A stretch of 64,000 bases of DNA from Coniella vitis (GCA_011317545.1 WUJK01000005.1:2232001-2296000); one strand, 5' to 3'; counted from the stretch's first letter, positions 44,129 through 56,069 are shown. The notes: generated by a model not told the origin, from the sequence alone. A program made the numbers and translations.

Positions 44129-44210
44129 TCCGATATGGTGTAGTGGCTAACATTCCGCGTTTTCAAGTCCTTGATCCGCGGCGCCCGGGGTTCGATTCCC
44201 CGTTTCGGAG
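44129..44210 (+). tRNA. tRNA-Glu(UUC) with a 10-nt intron
   Basis: The D arm GGTGTAGTGGCTAACA and the T arm GGGGTTCGATTCCCC are canonical. Anticodon stem CCGCG/CGCGG encloses TTTTCAC with anticodon TTC once a 10-nt intron (44166-44175) after position 37 is removed, leaving 72 nt, the normal length for tRNA-Glu. The acceptor stem TCCGATA/TTTCGGA contains one T-T mismatch at the sixth pair, which could be tolerated or mark a weakened copy. Confidence 0.88.
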
Positions 44211-44747
44211 ATTCACTTTTGATTTTCTTTTGCACTAACCTTGACTTTTGCTGTTTTTATCATGCTGCTAGCATGCGTTGGGCACGCGTGAAGTATCCAT
44301 CAAAAAGAATGAGTCGATGCATATCTTTATTTCTCCTGGGTTGTCTTGCTGACAAAAGACAAAGTTTGAAAGTGTATCACCAACATTGGACGGAACAAAT
44401 ACAAACATCGTTCGAAGCATCAGAAGCCATTGTAACCAAGCCTGATGGTAAACCTACATGGACGTCATTCATCTTGTTCGTCTCTGGGACTCTGTGTTAT
44501 TCTTCCTTAGTACCTTTTCGTAGTGTTGTCCAACACCAGGCCCATCGCCATCTCCCGAGCGGGCCGCGCCGTGAGGCTTTCGACCCACAACGATCATCTT
44601 GCCGAAATCTTGTTCTCCTCAACATTCTCCCCGTGCATAATCTGCAAAGTGTGTTGTTACGAGACACAAGACCAGTCTCTCTACATCTTGAACCCCATCG
44701 TCTACAAATAGCACGTGCAGTTCCAGACTCTCGACCAGGCCACCAGC

Positions 44748-45695
44748 ATGCAGGAACTCGACATCCTCATCCTCGGCGCCGGCTGGACAGCCACCTTCCT
44801 CATCCCCCTGCTGCAACAGCACCGCCTGCTCTTTGCCGCAACCACCTCGGACGGCCGCCAGGTCGCCGGCTCGCCCACGATCAAGTGGACCTTTGACCCG
44901 AGCGCGCCCGCGCCCGAGCTGCAGGCCTCGTTTGCGAGCCTCCCGCGCGCGCGCCACGTGTTGATTGTCTTCCCGCTCAAGGGCCCAGGGCAGAGCAAGC
45001 TCCTCACACAGGCCTACACGACGACGCACAGCGGCGGCAGTCTCGGCGGCAGCCGCTCCACACCCTTCCGCTTCATCCAGCTCGGCACCACGGGGATCTG
45101 GCAGTCGGACCCGGCGCAGCGGCCGTGGCTGGACAGGCGCAGCCCCTACGCGCGCAGCGATGCGCGGACGGCCGCCGAGGACGAGCTGCTGGATCTCGGC
45201 GGGTGCGTGCTGGATCTGGCGGGTCTGTGGGGCGGCGTGCGGGACCCGCGACACTGGGTTGCGCGCGTGGCGACGAGCAAGGAGGCTGTGCGCGCCAAGA
45301 CGAGCCTGCACATGATCCACGGGGCGGATGTGGCGCGTGTCGTCGTGGCGGTCTTGGACAAGAGCGAAAAGGGCCAGTGGGCGGATGTGGGCTACGGGCA
45401 GCGGTGGATGGTGACGGACGGGTTTGTGTATGACTGGTGGAGTCTGTTTGCTGGATGGGCTGATACGGCGGGCACGGCCCAGGAGCAGGAGGGCGGGGAC
45501 AGAGCAGCAGGACAGGCTGAGGCAGAGGGACCGCAGAGGCCGACCAGGCAGGCCCAGTGGGTGTATGAGCTGATGCAGGAGCAGGGCGTGAGAGCGTTGC
45601 CCAGGTCGATGGAGGCGCTGGGCCGCTGCTACGACACGAGAGAGCTGTGGCAGACGCTGGGAATTGCGCCTCTCAAGGCTGGACTGGGCCTGTGA
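44748..45695 (+). CDS. NAD(P)-binding Rossmann-fold protein (YeeZ-like/extended SDR)
   Basis: An intronless 315-residue protein. It opens with DILILGAGWTATFLIPLL, a dinucleotide-binding strand and GxGxxx-type turn of an SDR/epimerase-like fold, followed by hydrophobic strands HVLIVFPL and FRFIQLGTTGIW, and a later HMIHGADVARVV segment usual in the C-terminal half of such proteins. Bacterial YeeZ and its fungal relatives share this shape; the substrate is unknown. The upstream in-frame triplet at 44715 is GTG, so the ATG at 44748, placed directly before the first strand, is the start. The 3' half is very GC-rich. It lies about 540 bp after tRNA-Glu. Confidence 0.75.
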   Translation: MQELDILILGAGWTATFLIPLLQQHRLLFAATTSDGRQVAGSPTIKWTFDPSAPAPELQASFASLPRARHVLIVFPLKGPGQSKLLTQAYTTTHSGGSLGGSRSTPFRFIQLGTTGIWQSDPAQRPWLDRRSPYARSDARTAAEDELLDLGGCVLDLAGLWGGVRDPRHWVARVATSKEAVRAKTSLHMIHGADVARVVVAVLDKSEKGQWADVGYGQRWMVTDGFVYDWWSLFAGWADTAGTAQEQEGGDRAAGQAEAEGPQRPTRQAQWVYELMQEQGVRALPRSMEALGRCYDTRELWQTLGIAPLKAGLGL

Positions 45696-46536
45696 AGCAC
45701 TTTTGGGAGGCCAGTCGCCAGGGCTACAAAATGTGAAATAAAATGTGAAATGGCGGCGATAAAGAGAAGCACATGGGGGTGAGCTTGTGTGTGACTCTCA
45801 TGTGCAGTCAAGCATGCTGCACTCATTGCGGCTCTGCCACCGTTGTTGAGGGGTTTGGTCCTTTACTGGCTTCACACTGCACAATTCTGACCATCTGATG
45901 AATAATTTTGTCTTGATGACTGGATCTTTTTGTGTCCATGAACAGGAAAATCCACAACATGACCGCCGACAGCACTTGGCAAGACTCACCACTGCAAGTG
46001 CAAAGGCTCTCAGGGACGTCAACGGCATGTTCTATGCTTACACTATGCGCCAGATATGAGCAGTTTGAAACAAAATATCACAGACCAACAATGAAAAGGG
46101 CACAACAATTCCCCAGATTATCTGTACGACCTCAGTGCAACACTCAGCCAGAGAACCGCATTAGTCCATGACGTTTCGAGTCTACTGTGGATGGCAATGC
46201 GGCTTGGGTGTTCCCTGCCGGGACTCAATGCATGGCCCCCTCACCCGCGTGCGACCGCTTATACGGTACGAGAATACTTTGGATGATCGCTTGGAGACCA
46301 AAGACTCTAGGGCCGTACCGCGGCCGGAAAAGTCCACTCGGCCCAATGTGTGCGTCACGCGTCATCGACATCTGCAACCTTTGACCGGCCGATATGCTCC
46401 TTCGAACGAGAAATGTGTGTGTGGTTTGTGTGTGAGAGAGAGTGTGCTTGCTCTCCGTGCCCGCAGCCAAAGGCCTACTGTATTACACGCCCAGCAGGGG
46501 AACGGTGGAGTTTGTCCATCGTCACTCTCCCACGAG
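45696..46536. other. Spacer before the SVOP-like transporter
   Basis: The frame of the transporter is open upstream to 46168, but no good start context or family sequence is seen there, so it is taken as promoter and leader. Confidence 0.4.
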
Positions 46537-48792
46537 ATGGACCGCCGCTACAGAGGCTCCTCCTCATCCTCGGATAAGAAATCCACCGAGGGCCATCGGT
46601 CTGCAGGAGTACACGTAGAACACGTCGAAAGTTCCTTCACCGCCGCGGAGAACCCAGCAGAGGAGCGCCCGTCCTTTTCCTATAAAGCGCAGCGAATGAA
46701 CCGGGCCCTCTCCTCCTCTGCTGCCAACAACAACAGCGACGAAGCGGCTGTTCCCCTCCTGACGGGCATGATGAACGACAACAGGTCCAAGCCGTACTGG
46801 AACACTATGGAAGACGGCAAGGTCCCCGTCGAGGAGCAACTCGACCGCTCCTCGCGGCCCTACTCGCCCGGAATGGACTTTGCGGATGCCGACCTGGATG
46901 CGCCCAGTCTCTACGCCAAGAAATGCCTGCTGGTGAACCGTGAGATCGACTCCATTGGCATGGGCAAGTATCAGTGGTACATCTGGGGCCTCTGCGGGTT
47001 CGGATACATGCTGGATCTGCTGTGGGCGCAAGCATTTGGGCTGACGCTCAGCCCGCTGCAGCAAGAGCTGGGCTTTGGTAACGACGAGAGCGGCAACATC
47101 TCAACGAGCTTCAATGCTGGGTTGACTGCTGGCGCCTTCTTCTGGGGCGTCACCAGCGACCTGATCGGTATGTGGGCACCACCTTGCACCAGCGCCGTCA
47201 ATATCTCGCGCCTTGTTTCTTTCCCAGTCACAACAACGCTGACCGTAGCCTTGAGCACCGTGGTTGGCAATCCACACAGGCCGGAGATGGGCCTTCAACC
47301 TGACCTGCCTCTTCTCGTCCGTCTTTGGCCTATGTCTGGGCGCGTCCAACACCTACACAACCTTTCTCGTCCTCACAGCCTTCGTGGGCTTCGGCGTGGG
47401 CGGCAACATCCCCATCGACACAACCATCACGCTCGAGTTCATACCTCACAACAAGCGCTTCCTGCTCGCAGTGCTGTCCGTCTTCCAGCCCATTGGCGTC
47501 GTCGTCTGCTCGGCCATCGCCTTTGCCTTCATCCCGCCCATGTCGTGCAGTCCCAACTTCTCCGAAGCCGATCCTCTGCCCAGCTGCGCAGCACCAGGGC
47601 TCACCCCCGGCCAGCCCTGCTGCGGACGCAGCAACAACATGGGCTGGCGCTACCTCCTCTTCACACTTGGCGGCATTACCCTTGCGGTGTTTTGCCTGCG
47701 CTTTGTTGTCTTTCGCTTTCGCGAGTCGCCCAAGTATCTCATTTCCAGGGGTCAGGACGAGAAGGCGATCCAAGTAGTGCAGCACATTGCCACGACGAAC
47801 GGCAAAGAGTGTCACTTGAGTCTGGCAATGTTTGAAGCGTTGGAGGAGGAGGAGCAGCACGACGCCCGCTTCCACACTGATGGCGCTGGTGATGACCCAG
47901 AAGGGGCATTGTCCCGCGCGCCGGGCGGAAGATTGCTCAAGTGGAAGCAGAGGTGGCGAAAGCCTTCGGACGAGGTGGTTGGCGGGCTGGGGCGATACAT
48001 GACGCTCTTTTCGAGCTGGGGTATGGCGAGGTTGACGATTCTCGTGTGGTTGACGTACATCATGGACTTTTGGGGGTTCACTGTTGCTGGTCAGTACACG
48101 GCATAATCTTTTTCCTTTTCTCCCTTTCTTGCTTCCCTGCTCGAAAGGTTCTTGCTTCCCTCCTCGAAAGGTTCTCCTCTCTTTTTCAGCCAAAAATCTA
48201 CACCACACGAAACGAACCGCCTCAGCTGACAACGTGGCCACATCATATGCACACAGGCTTCTACCTCCCGCGCATCCTCGCCCTCAAAAACGGCGCCGCC
48301 TCACAGTCCCTCAGCTTCACCTACGCCTCGTACATCTACACCTACGCAAGCGGCATCCTCGGCGTGCTGGCCGGCGCCGCCCTGTACCGCGTGCCGCGCT
48401 TCGGCCGCAAGTGGACCATGGTGGTGTCGTCCGCCCTCATGGGCCTCGCCATCTTGCTCTTTGCGACCGTCGACACGGTGGCCCGCCACCTCGGCCTGTT
48501 CAGCCTCGAGTACTTTTTCCAGAGCATGTTCAACGCGGTGCTCTACGGCTGGACGCCCGAGGCGTTTCCGGCCCATGTGCGCGGGACGGCGTGCGGGGTC
48601 GCGAGCTTTTGGGGCCGGCTGTTTGGGATTGTGAGCCCGCTGATTGCGCAGTCGCTGTATGGGGGTAGTGCGACGGGGGACGGGAATGTGAATGCCGTCT
48701 TGTATCTTGCGGGCGGTGTTACGCTGGGGTGTGTGGTCACGACGGCGCTGTTGCCGACCAAGAGGATGGAGAGTGTGGATGCAAGGTCCTGA
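46537..48792 (+). CDS. MFS transporter, SVOP/SV2-like metabolite:H+ symporter type
   Basis: Exons 46537-47167, 47280-48089 and 48257-48792 encode 658 residues. The long hydrophilic head (about 130 residues, Ser-rich) is followed by VNREIDSIGMGKYQWYIW, GFGYMLDLLWAQAFG and SFNAGLTAGAFFWGVTSDLIGRRWAFN, where the first splice junction rebuilds the GRR of motif A. Then come VGFGVGGNIPIDTTITLEF and, in the middle loop, RESPKYL. The last exon opens with GFYLPRILALKNGA and contains GRKWTMV and YGWTPEAFPAHVRGTACG, all typical of fungal SVOP-like carriers. Substrates in this group vary (organic acids, sugars, nicotinate). Introns use GTATGT/CAG and GTCAGT/CAG. The ATG at 46537 was chosen because upstream codons are not family-like. 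Confidence 0.88.
48128..48173. repeat. 23-bp tandem duplication inside the second intron of the SVOP-like gene
   Basis: Two adjacent 23-bp copies (CTTGCTTCCCTGCTCGAAAG followed by GTT) differ at one base. The duplication lengthens the intron to 167 bp, above the usual size here. Confidence 0.85.
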
Positions 48793-49658
48793 AGAAGGTA
48801 ACCCCCAAAAAATGGATCTTCCTCTGTCGTTGGGATTTTGTCTAGATACGCAGTATACATGGTACGCAAGGAAATCTTTGGCCACAGTATGGTGTTTTTG
48901 CACAGCCGTTGGATCTCTGTCCAACATAGGCTTGCTTGGTTATCAAGATTTCGTGGCATCGTAACAATATTAGCCCGATTTTATCGAGTGTTCGGGAAAA
49001 TCTGGATACCATCACAGCCAGCGAGCGACATCATCCAGCGCTGATCGTGGGCTATCCGGCAATGCGGCCCAAGGTAGGTTTCTAATCGTCCAGCGCTGTG
49101 TGGTGACGGAGTGGCCTTGATGTGGAGCATATTTGGGCCGATCCATAAATCATCAAAGCGAACGGACACTGGCCTGTCTGCTGCTGATGATAAATCTCGC
49201 GACAAAATTTTTATGATGGGTGAAAGCACCACTACGGCCAGGAAGTAATCGGCCACGTGTAGAGCAAACGCAAACAAGCTGGTCAAAGAAGTGAATGAGC
49301 GTGTTGATTCAAACAGCGCGCTATCAAATAATCAATAAGTACAAGCGGTAACCTAGGCAAGTGAAGAATGCGATACTACCGCGACCGCACCCTCAAGCTA
49401 TCGGATTCCGACGTCCTATGATGAGTCCTTTCCCAGCGGAAAAGCTCACCTAACTTTTTCCACCTTCCAAGCAGTTTGTGGTGGTCAGTTCCTGTGTGTG
49501 TGTGTGTGGTATTTGGTTCTTTAGATTGCGGAAAACGTCCGGCATGACTCCCCTTTCCCAAAACGCCAAAATCAAAAGGATTGCAATCTGCAGCGAGAAA
49601 TGTACCTCCCGGATTCTAGCTGCCTCTGCCCAAGCCATAAAATCACCAATGAGTCAAT
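48793..49658. other. Spacer between the SVOP-like transporter and isu1
   Basis: Convergent 3' flanks; no gene seen. A short GT repeat lies near 49494-49508. Confidence 0.45.
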
Positions 49659-50399
49659 CTAGGCAGCCGCAGCCGGGGCAGAGGTGACCTCGACCTCGGG
49701 CATCTTCATGCCCGTGCCAGCCAGGTTCGTCTTCTTGGCGTTGGGGTTCTTGGTGTAGTAGTCGGAAATAGCGGCCTTGATGCCGTCCTCGGCAAGCATG
49801 GAGCAGTGCAGCTTGACAGGAGGCAGGCAGAGCTCCTTGGCAATGTCGGTGTTCTTGATCTGGGAGGCCTTGTCGAGCGTCATGCCGCGGACGAGCTCGG
49901 TGAGGTAGGATGACGAGGCGATAGCGCTGCCGCAGCCAAAGGTCTTGAACTTGACGTCGGAGATGGTATTCGAGTTCGGATCAACGCGGCTGCAGGGTGA
50001 ATGTGAGTACATGTTCGGTCTTATCTCCCTGTGTTTCTTGTGTCCTGAAACAATCTAGTAGGATGCAATCCGGGGCGAGGGCTCACATCTGGATCTTCAT
50101 GACATCGCCGCATGCCGGCGCACCCACGAGGCCGGTTCCAACATCGGCATCAGCCTTGCTCATCGAGCCAACATTGCGCGGGCGGGAGTAGCTACGACAA
50201 AGGTGTCAGCGATTGATGATATCTCCGCAACGACGGATCAAGAGCGATCGACATACTGGTCAAGGACCTTCTCGTGGTAGGATCGAGTGGCACCGACAGA
50301 CACAGCCGGTGCGATTTGGCGTGGCGCGCTCAGGATGGCTGGGCGGATGGGCGTGGCCAGGGCTCGCCGCGAAGCAACGCGCAGTCCTCTGGAAAACAT
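49659..50399 (-). CDS. isu1: ISU1/ISCU, mitochondrial iron-sulfur cluster scaffold
   Basis: ISU1 is the matrix scaffold on which [2Fe-2S] clusters are assembled by Nfs1-Isd11 with frataxin, then released by the Hsp70 Ssq1 with Jac1. Minus-strand exons are 50399-50257, 50191-50087 and 49989-49659 (192 aa). The first 40 residues are a basic, Ser/Ala-rich mitochondrial presequence (MFSRGLRVASRRAL). Then come YHEKVLDHYSRPRNVGS, with the His codon split by intron 1, and KIQIRVDPNSN, rebuilt across intron 2. The three cluster ligands are Cys in GAPACGDV, FKTFGCGSAIASSS and KLHCSMLAEDG, and the Hsp70-recognition motif LPPVK is present. The tail is Ala-rich. It shares a 1-kb divergent promoter region with ubp14. 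Confidence 0.96.
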
Positions 50400-51452
50400 C
50401 TTGGCTTCTGGAGTGTGTATGTGTGATGTAGCTGCGGAGGATGGACTTTCGGAGTAGGCAAGAAAAGTTTGATTTTATTTTTTCGGTTGCGAAGTCGAGA
50501 TCGATGCACGTCGAATGTGCTTTCAAATCGGTATAGAGGTGTGTGCGGTGGGTGATGTCGTAGGGATGCGTCGTAGAACTTTCTGAGGGTCAGAGGGAGA
50601 AGAGATGCAAAAGGCCGAGAATGGGACGGGCGCCAAAACGGGAGGTGCAGAGAAAATCGCCACGAGGGTGATGAAGTCACTAGCGACTTCGGAGAAAGTG
50701 CGGGCGCGGGCTTTTACGGCGGGTCGGCCGAGGTTGCGACATGGAACCCGCGCGGCGATAAGATGAATCAGATAATTTGCGTTTGCTATGCATTACCAAT
50801 CCATGCCGTCTCGTTCATCAACCTCGACAAGCTGCCTATGCAAAGCTGCAGACCCCACTCTGCAAGTGTCAAGTTGATCGAGCGAAAATCAAGCTCTTGC
50901 ACAATCACCAAGCCTTGCCCAAGCACGGGTTATCTATATGCTTCTATAAAGGCCGAAAAGACAGCACTGGCCTGTCTAATACGAGAATACTAACAGAAAG
51001 GCTAGCTGGAGAACTTGTACGTCATACGTGCGCCACTAACAGGTTGCCAGCTTAACAGTGCCGGAGTCTGTTAGCCTTTACAAAGCCAATTTTGCCATTA
51101 CATAGTACTATGTACATCAGTAGCCACTGCCCCAGCACCCCGCGTCCCCTGCTGGGCCGGCAGGCAGACACCGCTAATGGAAACAGCTCCAGTAGCTCCA
51201 ACCCGCTGAAAGCCCCGGCATGACAGCATAACGCGGGGGGGCACGCGTCTGCCCCTCGCCTGCCTGGCCTCGCTGATCTCACAGTAGCATGGAATTTGTT
51301 TCATTGCTTCCGACACAATTCCTGCAGCTTGCTCGACAAAACAACACGTTCCAATACTCTGCCCCTTCCTGATCCCGATCTCGACACAATTCTTCCTCAG
51401 TACCAACTACGCAACCGACACACACATTCCACTTGCCACAGCCACTGTGAAC
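50400..51452. other. Divergent promoter region of isu1 and ubp14
   Basis: About 1,050 bp without a gene. It holds the second perfect copy of the 16-bp palindrome (51099-51114), about 340 bp before the ubp14 start. Confidence 0.5.
51099..51114. repeat. Second perfect copy of palindrome TACATAGTACTATGTA
   Basis: Identical over all 16 bases to 652-667; the flanks differ, so it is not part of a longer shared element. Confidence 0.8.
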
Positions 51453-54006
51453 ATGGCGTGTACACACGTCGAATCATTAAGTGAGCCCCCCCCCCGGGCC
51501 CAGCCTGGCAAGGCCGTCGTCGAGAATGACGCGCCCAAGCTGACAAGAAGCCCGTGTCTAGATCTCCCACCTCCACAGCCTCACCAGTCGGTCTATCGAG
51601 AAGACTGTACGCAATGTTTCGACTCGATTGTCCGTGTCATTTTCCAGCCCTGTAGCTGCTCTCCGTACCACTTCTCCTTGCTGACCAGAATGTATCCAGG
51701 ACGACCCAACTGGTCTCGATGTCTGCCTCCAATGCTTCAACGGTGGCTGCAATGGTGACCGTCATCATTCGGCCCTCCATGCCGCTATACGCGCCCATCC
51801 ACTGGTTTTGAACATAAAGAGATCTCGAAAGACCGTTGTCAGGGACGAGCCGCCCCAGAAAGTCACGAAGCTAGCCATTGCCGCTGAGAAGGACGAAGAC
51901 AAGTACGATCACGCCCTGGCGGTCAGGTGCCTCGAATGCGATACCACAATCGACACCGCCGACCCAAAGATTGCCCCCGTCGTCAAAGGCATCATGACCT
52001 CGAATACATTTTCTCGCAAGGAGGAGATCAAGGCATGGGAACAAGAGCTGATTAGCTGCGAGCATGTTCTTCTTCTGCAACAAGATGAACCACGCAGGAT
52101 TGCAAATCAGGACTTGGGCGGATGTGCCCAGTGTGATCTCAAGGAGAATCTTTGGCTGTGTCTGCAGTGTGGTGCTCTTGGTTGCGGCCGAGCCCAGTTT
52201 GGGGGCGTAGGTGGCAACTCGCACGCCCTGGCACACTCGCAAGCGACGGGGCACGGCGTTGCTGTCAAGCTCGGCTCCATCAGCGCGGAGGGTACGGCCG
52301 ATGTCTACTGCTACACTTGCGACGACGAGAGAATCGACGAGTCACTGGCTACTCACTTGGCCAACTGGGGCATCAACATTGCTGAGCGGCAAAAGACAGA
52401 AAAGAGTCTGACAGAGATGCAGATTGAGCAGAACCTCAAATGGGACTTTACCACCACGACGCAGGATGGCCACGAATTGTTGCCACTTTTTGGACCTGGG
52501 CTAACCGGCTTGAAGAATCTCGGCAACAGCTGTTATCTAGCCAGCGTTCTGCAATGCCTGTTTGACCTTCCTGCTTTCCAGAAACGCTACTACCAGACCG
52601 ATGACGACTTGCCAATTGTGGACGAGCCAGCCGAGGATTTGGAGACGCAACTCCGCAAGATGGCTGATGGTCTACTGTCGGGGCGGTACTCGAAGCCTGA
52701 TCCAGATGCCGTCGGTTCTGGGCAAGATGTTGCGACGGTGCACCAGCGAGGTTTGGCCCCAGCCATGTTCAAGCACCTCATCGGCCGCGGCCACCAGGAA
52801 TTTTCAACGATGCGACAGCAAGACGCGTTTGAATTGTTCCAACATCTTTTCAAGCTCATTTCACGGTCGAAACATCCATCCCCCACCGCTGACCCTACGC
52901 TTCCTTTCCGTTTCACGCTGGAACAACGACTGCAATGTCGTGGCTGCAAGAAAGTTCGCTACTCAACCAACGAGCAGGATAACATCATGCTCATCCTTCC
53001 CATGCAGCATGAATCACGACAAGACGGACAAGAAGACCCATCTGCGTGGAAGCCCGTCACGCTCAAGCAATGCTTGGACGAGTTTACAGCTGAGGAGGCA
53101 GTGGAGCTTACATGTTCCTCATGCGGCTCCAAGGATGGCTATTTGAAGCGGACGCAATTCAAAACTTTCCCAGACATTCTAGCTGTCAATGCGCGACGGA
53201 TGGCTATTGTCAATTGGGTCGAGATCAAGGTTGATGTGCCAGTCATGGTCCCAGACGAGCCATTCCTCCTTGACAATTATTTATCCAAAGGTCAACAACC
53301 AGATGAAGAGCTCCTGCCTGAAGAAGCCGCACCTGCAGCGCCAGCCTTTGTGCCCAATGAAGCCGGACTGGCCATGCTGGAGGCGATGGGTTTCCCACGT
53401 GTACGCTGCGAGAAGGCACTGCACGCTACCGGCAACAGTGATGGGAATGCGGCCATGGAGTGGCTGTTTCAACACATGGAGGACCCCGACATCGATGTCC
53501 CTCTTGATCTGAGCGGTGCAGCTGCAGGTGGCAGTGATTCAGGAGCAAGTGCTGAGCAGATCGAGATGCTTGGTGCAATGGGTTTTGGTGAGGCTCAGGC
53601 GAAGAAGGCGCTCAAAGAGACGGGTGGCGATGTGGAGCGTGCCGTCGAATGGCTATTCAGCCATCCCGATGACCCAGGTTTGACAGAGGGTGATGTGGTC
53701 GATGAGCCCACACCTGCTGCCGGTCTTTCAGGAAGTGCTGCACTCCCTGCCCAGTTCCAGCTCCAGAGCATTGTGTGCCACAAGGGCACAAGTATTCATG
53801 CTGGGTAAGTCTCATGACACTTTCAAACCCAATCCTGCAACAGATGATTTGCTGACAATCTCATCTATAGACACTATGTGGCATTCATCCGCAAGCAGCT
53901 GCCAGACAAGCCCTGGGTGCTGTTCAACGACGAAAAGGTTGTCGAGGCGGTGGACATTGCAGAGATGCGCAAATTTGCCTATGTTTACTTTTTCAAGCGT
54001 GTTTAG
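51453..54006 (+). CDS. ubp14: UBP14 (USP5/isopeptidase T type) deubiquitinase
   Basis: UBP14 disassembles free unanchored polyubiquitin chains and keeps the proteasome from being blocked by them. Exons 51453-51480, 51562-51629, 51700-53804 and 53871-54006 encode 778 residues. The N terminus has a variant zinc finger (SVYREDCTQCFDSI, CLQCFNGGC), the canonical ZnF-UBP follows (CLQCGALGCGR), then the catalytic Cys box GLKNLGNSCYLASVLQCLF (Cys310). Two UBA domains start near residues 586 and 650 inside the catalytic fold, as in USP5. The His box HAGHYVAFIRK (His735) spans the last intron. Exon 1 is only 28 nt; the first intron (81 bp, GTGAGC to TAG) is not visible as a frame break. Intron 2 uses an atypical GTCCGT donor. 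Confidence 0.94.
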
Positions 54007-54443
54007 ACCAAAGTTTACAGGCCAGCAAAATACTGTGCGTACGGGAAAAGAAAAAATGATACATTTACAGGTAGACTGGGTCTCAACCAAGCTCAGCAAG
54101 AATACAGACAACTCTCCACATGTACATAGGCCTCGTGTAGATGTTGCTAGTGTCAGAGTTTCGAACAAAAAATCATAGTACTCGTGGATCATTATTCCCT
54201 TGTGACCTTGTCCCCTCCCGAACGCCGGTTCCTCATATTCTTCATACCAGCCCAGCTCCGGAAATTAAATCGTCGATATCATCGTAGCCATGTCCACAGT
54301 CTGTCGATTACTCGCGGCCCATGTCAAGGCTTCGGCTTGTTGTAGGCTGGTCTTTGGAAACACGCATCGTCTCGCTTCGAAGCAAGACCTTGTTGCGACG
54401 CCCGCGTCTAGCTTGCTGCATCCTCAAACTGGGTGCTTTGCTA

Positions 54444-55548
54444 TTAAAAGTCGCCTCTATAGTCGACCGTTGTCCCGATATTATGGTATGCCGTGCTGAA
54501 CCCCCTTAGCTGCACCCGTTCGCCGCCCACAATCTCCTTGCCGTCGCTATCGCCCCATTCCACGGGCACGTCCGAGTCGGCGTCTGCATACACGAGCACG
54601 TTGAACGTGCACTCTCCTGCATCGAGCTGGGGCAGAAACGTCACCGAGGCGGTGATCTGACGGAATATCGCTGCGATCTCGGCTTGGATCTCTGCTTCGG
54701 TTTTTTCGGGGGTGGGCTTTTGGTCGGCTGGGCCTCCTACTCCTCCTCCTCCTGCTGCTGCTGCTGCTGCTGCTTCATTTTCCTGGTCTACCGTGGCGGT
54801 TGCGGATGATGGTGCGGCGGGTTTGCTGGAGGATTTGGTTCTCGATCTTTGCTTTGATGGGGCGGTGATGTTGATCTGTTTGGGTGGTTCCATGGACTTG
54901 TTAGTGCCGATTTTTCTTAATCAACGAGGTTTTTACGCTCCGATAATGTTTTGGTCGCATATATGAGAACAAAAGTATGCAAAGCAGAGGCTTGCGGGAC
55001 AAAGAAAAGAGAAAGAAGGAAAAAAATAAGGGCTCACATCAAACTGCCATCTCTCAAGATGCTCGCTCGTGTCCTTGTTGGTAATGACAATGACGAGCTT
55101 GGAAATCTTGCCGTCCTTCATCCACCGGTCCAGGGCAGACATGATGCGTTTTATGTACGACTTGACCTGGTCGTCGGACGAGACGAGCATGTTGAGGCCA
55201 TATTTCTTGACGACGGTGAAGTCTTCGGCGGGGTAGACGCCGCGCTGGTAGAGGATGGAGTGGATGGAGTATTGGAACTGTCGTTGACGCAACAAGTAGG
55301 GCGCGGTTTTTTTTGTGTTAGCTTTTGCCGAGCATTCATATGGTCTGTAGAGCAAAAACCTTGAGTCGGATATTGTGTTGCGCGCAACAACAACAACAAC
55401 AACAACAACACCAACAACAAGACGCGCAGAGTTTTTGGAGAGAAGAACGTACGAATTCGGCCACCAGCTTGGCGCTGCCCTTGAGCGAGAGCTTGTGTAC
55501 CTTGGAGGTGTCCTTTTTGTCCTTGGCTGGCCTTTCCGAGGTAGCCAT
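54444..55548 (-). CDS. mad2: MAD2, spindle assembly checkpoint HORMA protein
   Basis: MAD2 binds Mad1 and Cdc20 and holds the anaphase-promoting complex inactive until kinetochores are attached. Minus-strand exons are 55548-55453, 55277-55038 and 54875-54444 (255 aa). The HORMA fold shows LSLKGSAKLVAEFFQYSIHSILYQRGVYP, rebuilt over intron 1, then DRWMKDGKISKLVIVI and ERWQFDI, rebuilt over intron 2, and in the last exon IFRQITASVTFLPQLD, FNVLVYADAD and VPVEWGD, ending in the safety-belt segment VQLRGFSTAYHN. Typical MAD2 is about 200 residues; the excess is an insert at about 113-165 rich in Ser/Lys and then Ala7-Gly4, between the WQFD strand and the next helix. The intron 2 acceptor was set at the CAG that gives a normal branch-to-acceptor distance. 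Confidence 0.93.
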
Positions 55549-56045
55549 GGTTTTGCTTTTTGCAGGTTTCGACAAAGGGCGACGTGCTGCTACGTTTTGA
55601 AATAGAGAGAATCTCGATCGTTTTCCGTTTCCCGAACAGCACGTTTTCAAGGCTCTGGTCGGTCGGCACGTATCGCGCTTTGGGGGCGGGTGTTTACTCG
55701 ACTTGGTTGGGCGCAAGGTGCCGAAAAAGCTTGGGGTGGTTTGGACGTGCCGTAATTTGTTTACATTGAGGGGAACGGTTGCCATGGGCTGCGGCAGGGG
55801 GAGCCCTTTGATGATGGCATGGCGGGGTGGGTGGCTATCAGGGTTAGGGCTGTACGTTGATGTATCGAGTGCTTTGGTTAGTTCGCAGGGTACGTATCGC
55901 GTTGATTTTCCCTCCAATTGGTTCCTAAAATCAATAACTTGAGATACATACCTGCATTCGCGGCTACGCGCATTTTGTTGTGCAGAAAAGTCGAGGAGTG
56001 AGTCTGTTCCAAATGCTTTATCAAATTTTCAGTTCATCCGATTCC

Positions 56046-56069
56046 TTTTTTTTTTTTTTTTTTTTTTTT
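56046..56069. repeat. T24 homopolymer
   Basis: Uninterrupted run of 24 T in non-coding DNA. Confidence 0.9.

Noticed and set aside
46168..46536. N-terminal extension of the SVOP-like transporter in the same open frame
   Set aside because: Codons upstream of 46537 show no family resemblance and several weak start contexts; fungal homologues start with a hydrophilic Ser-rich head like that after 46537.
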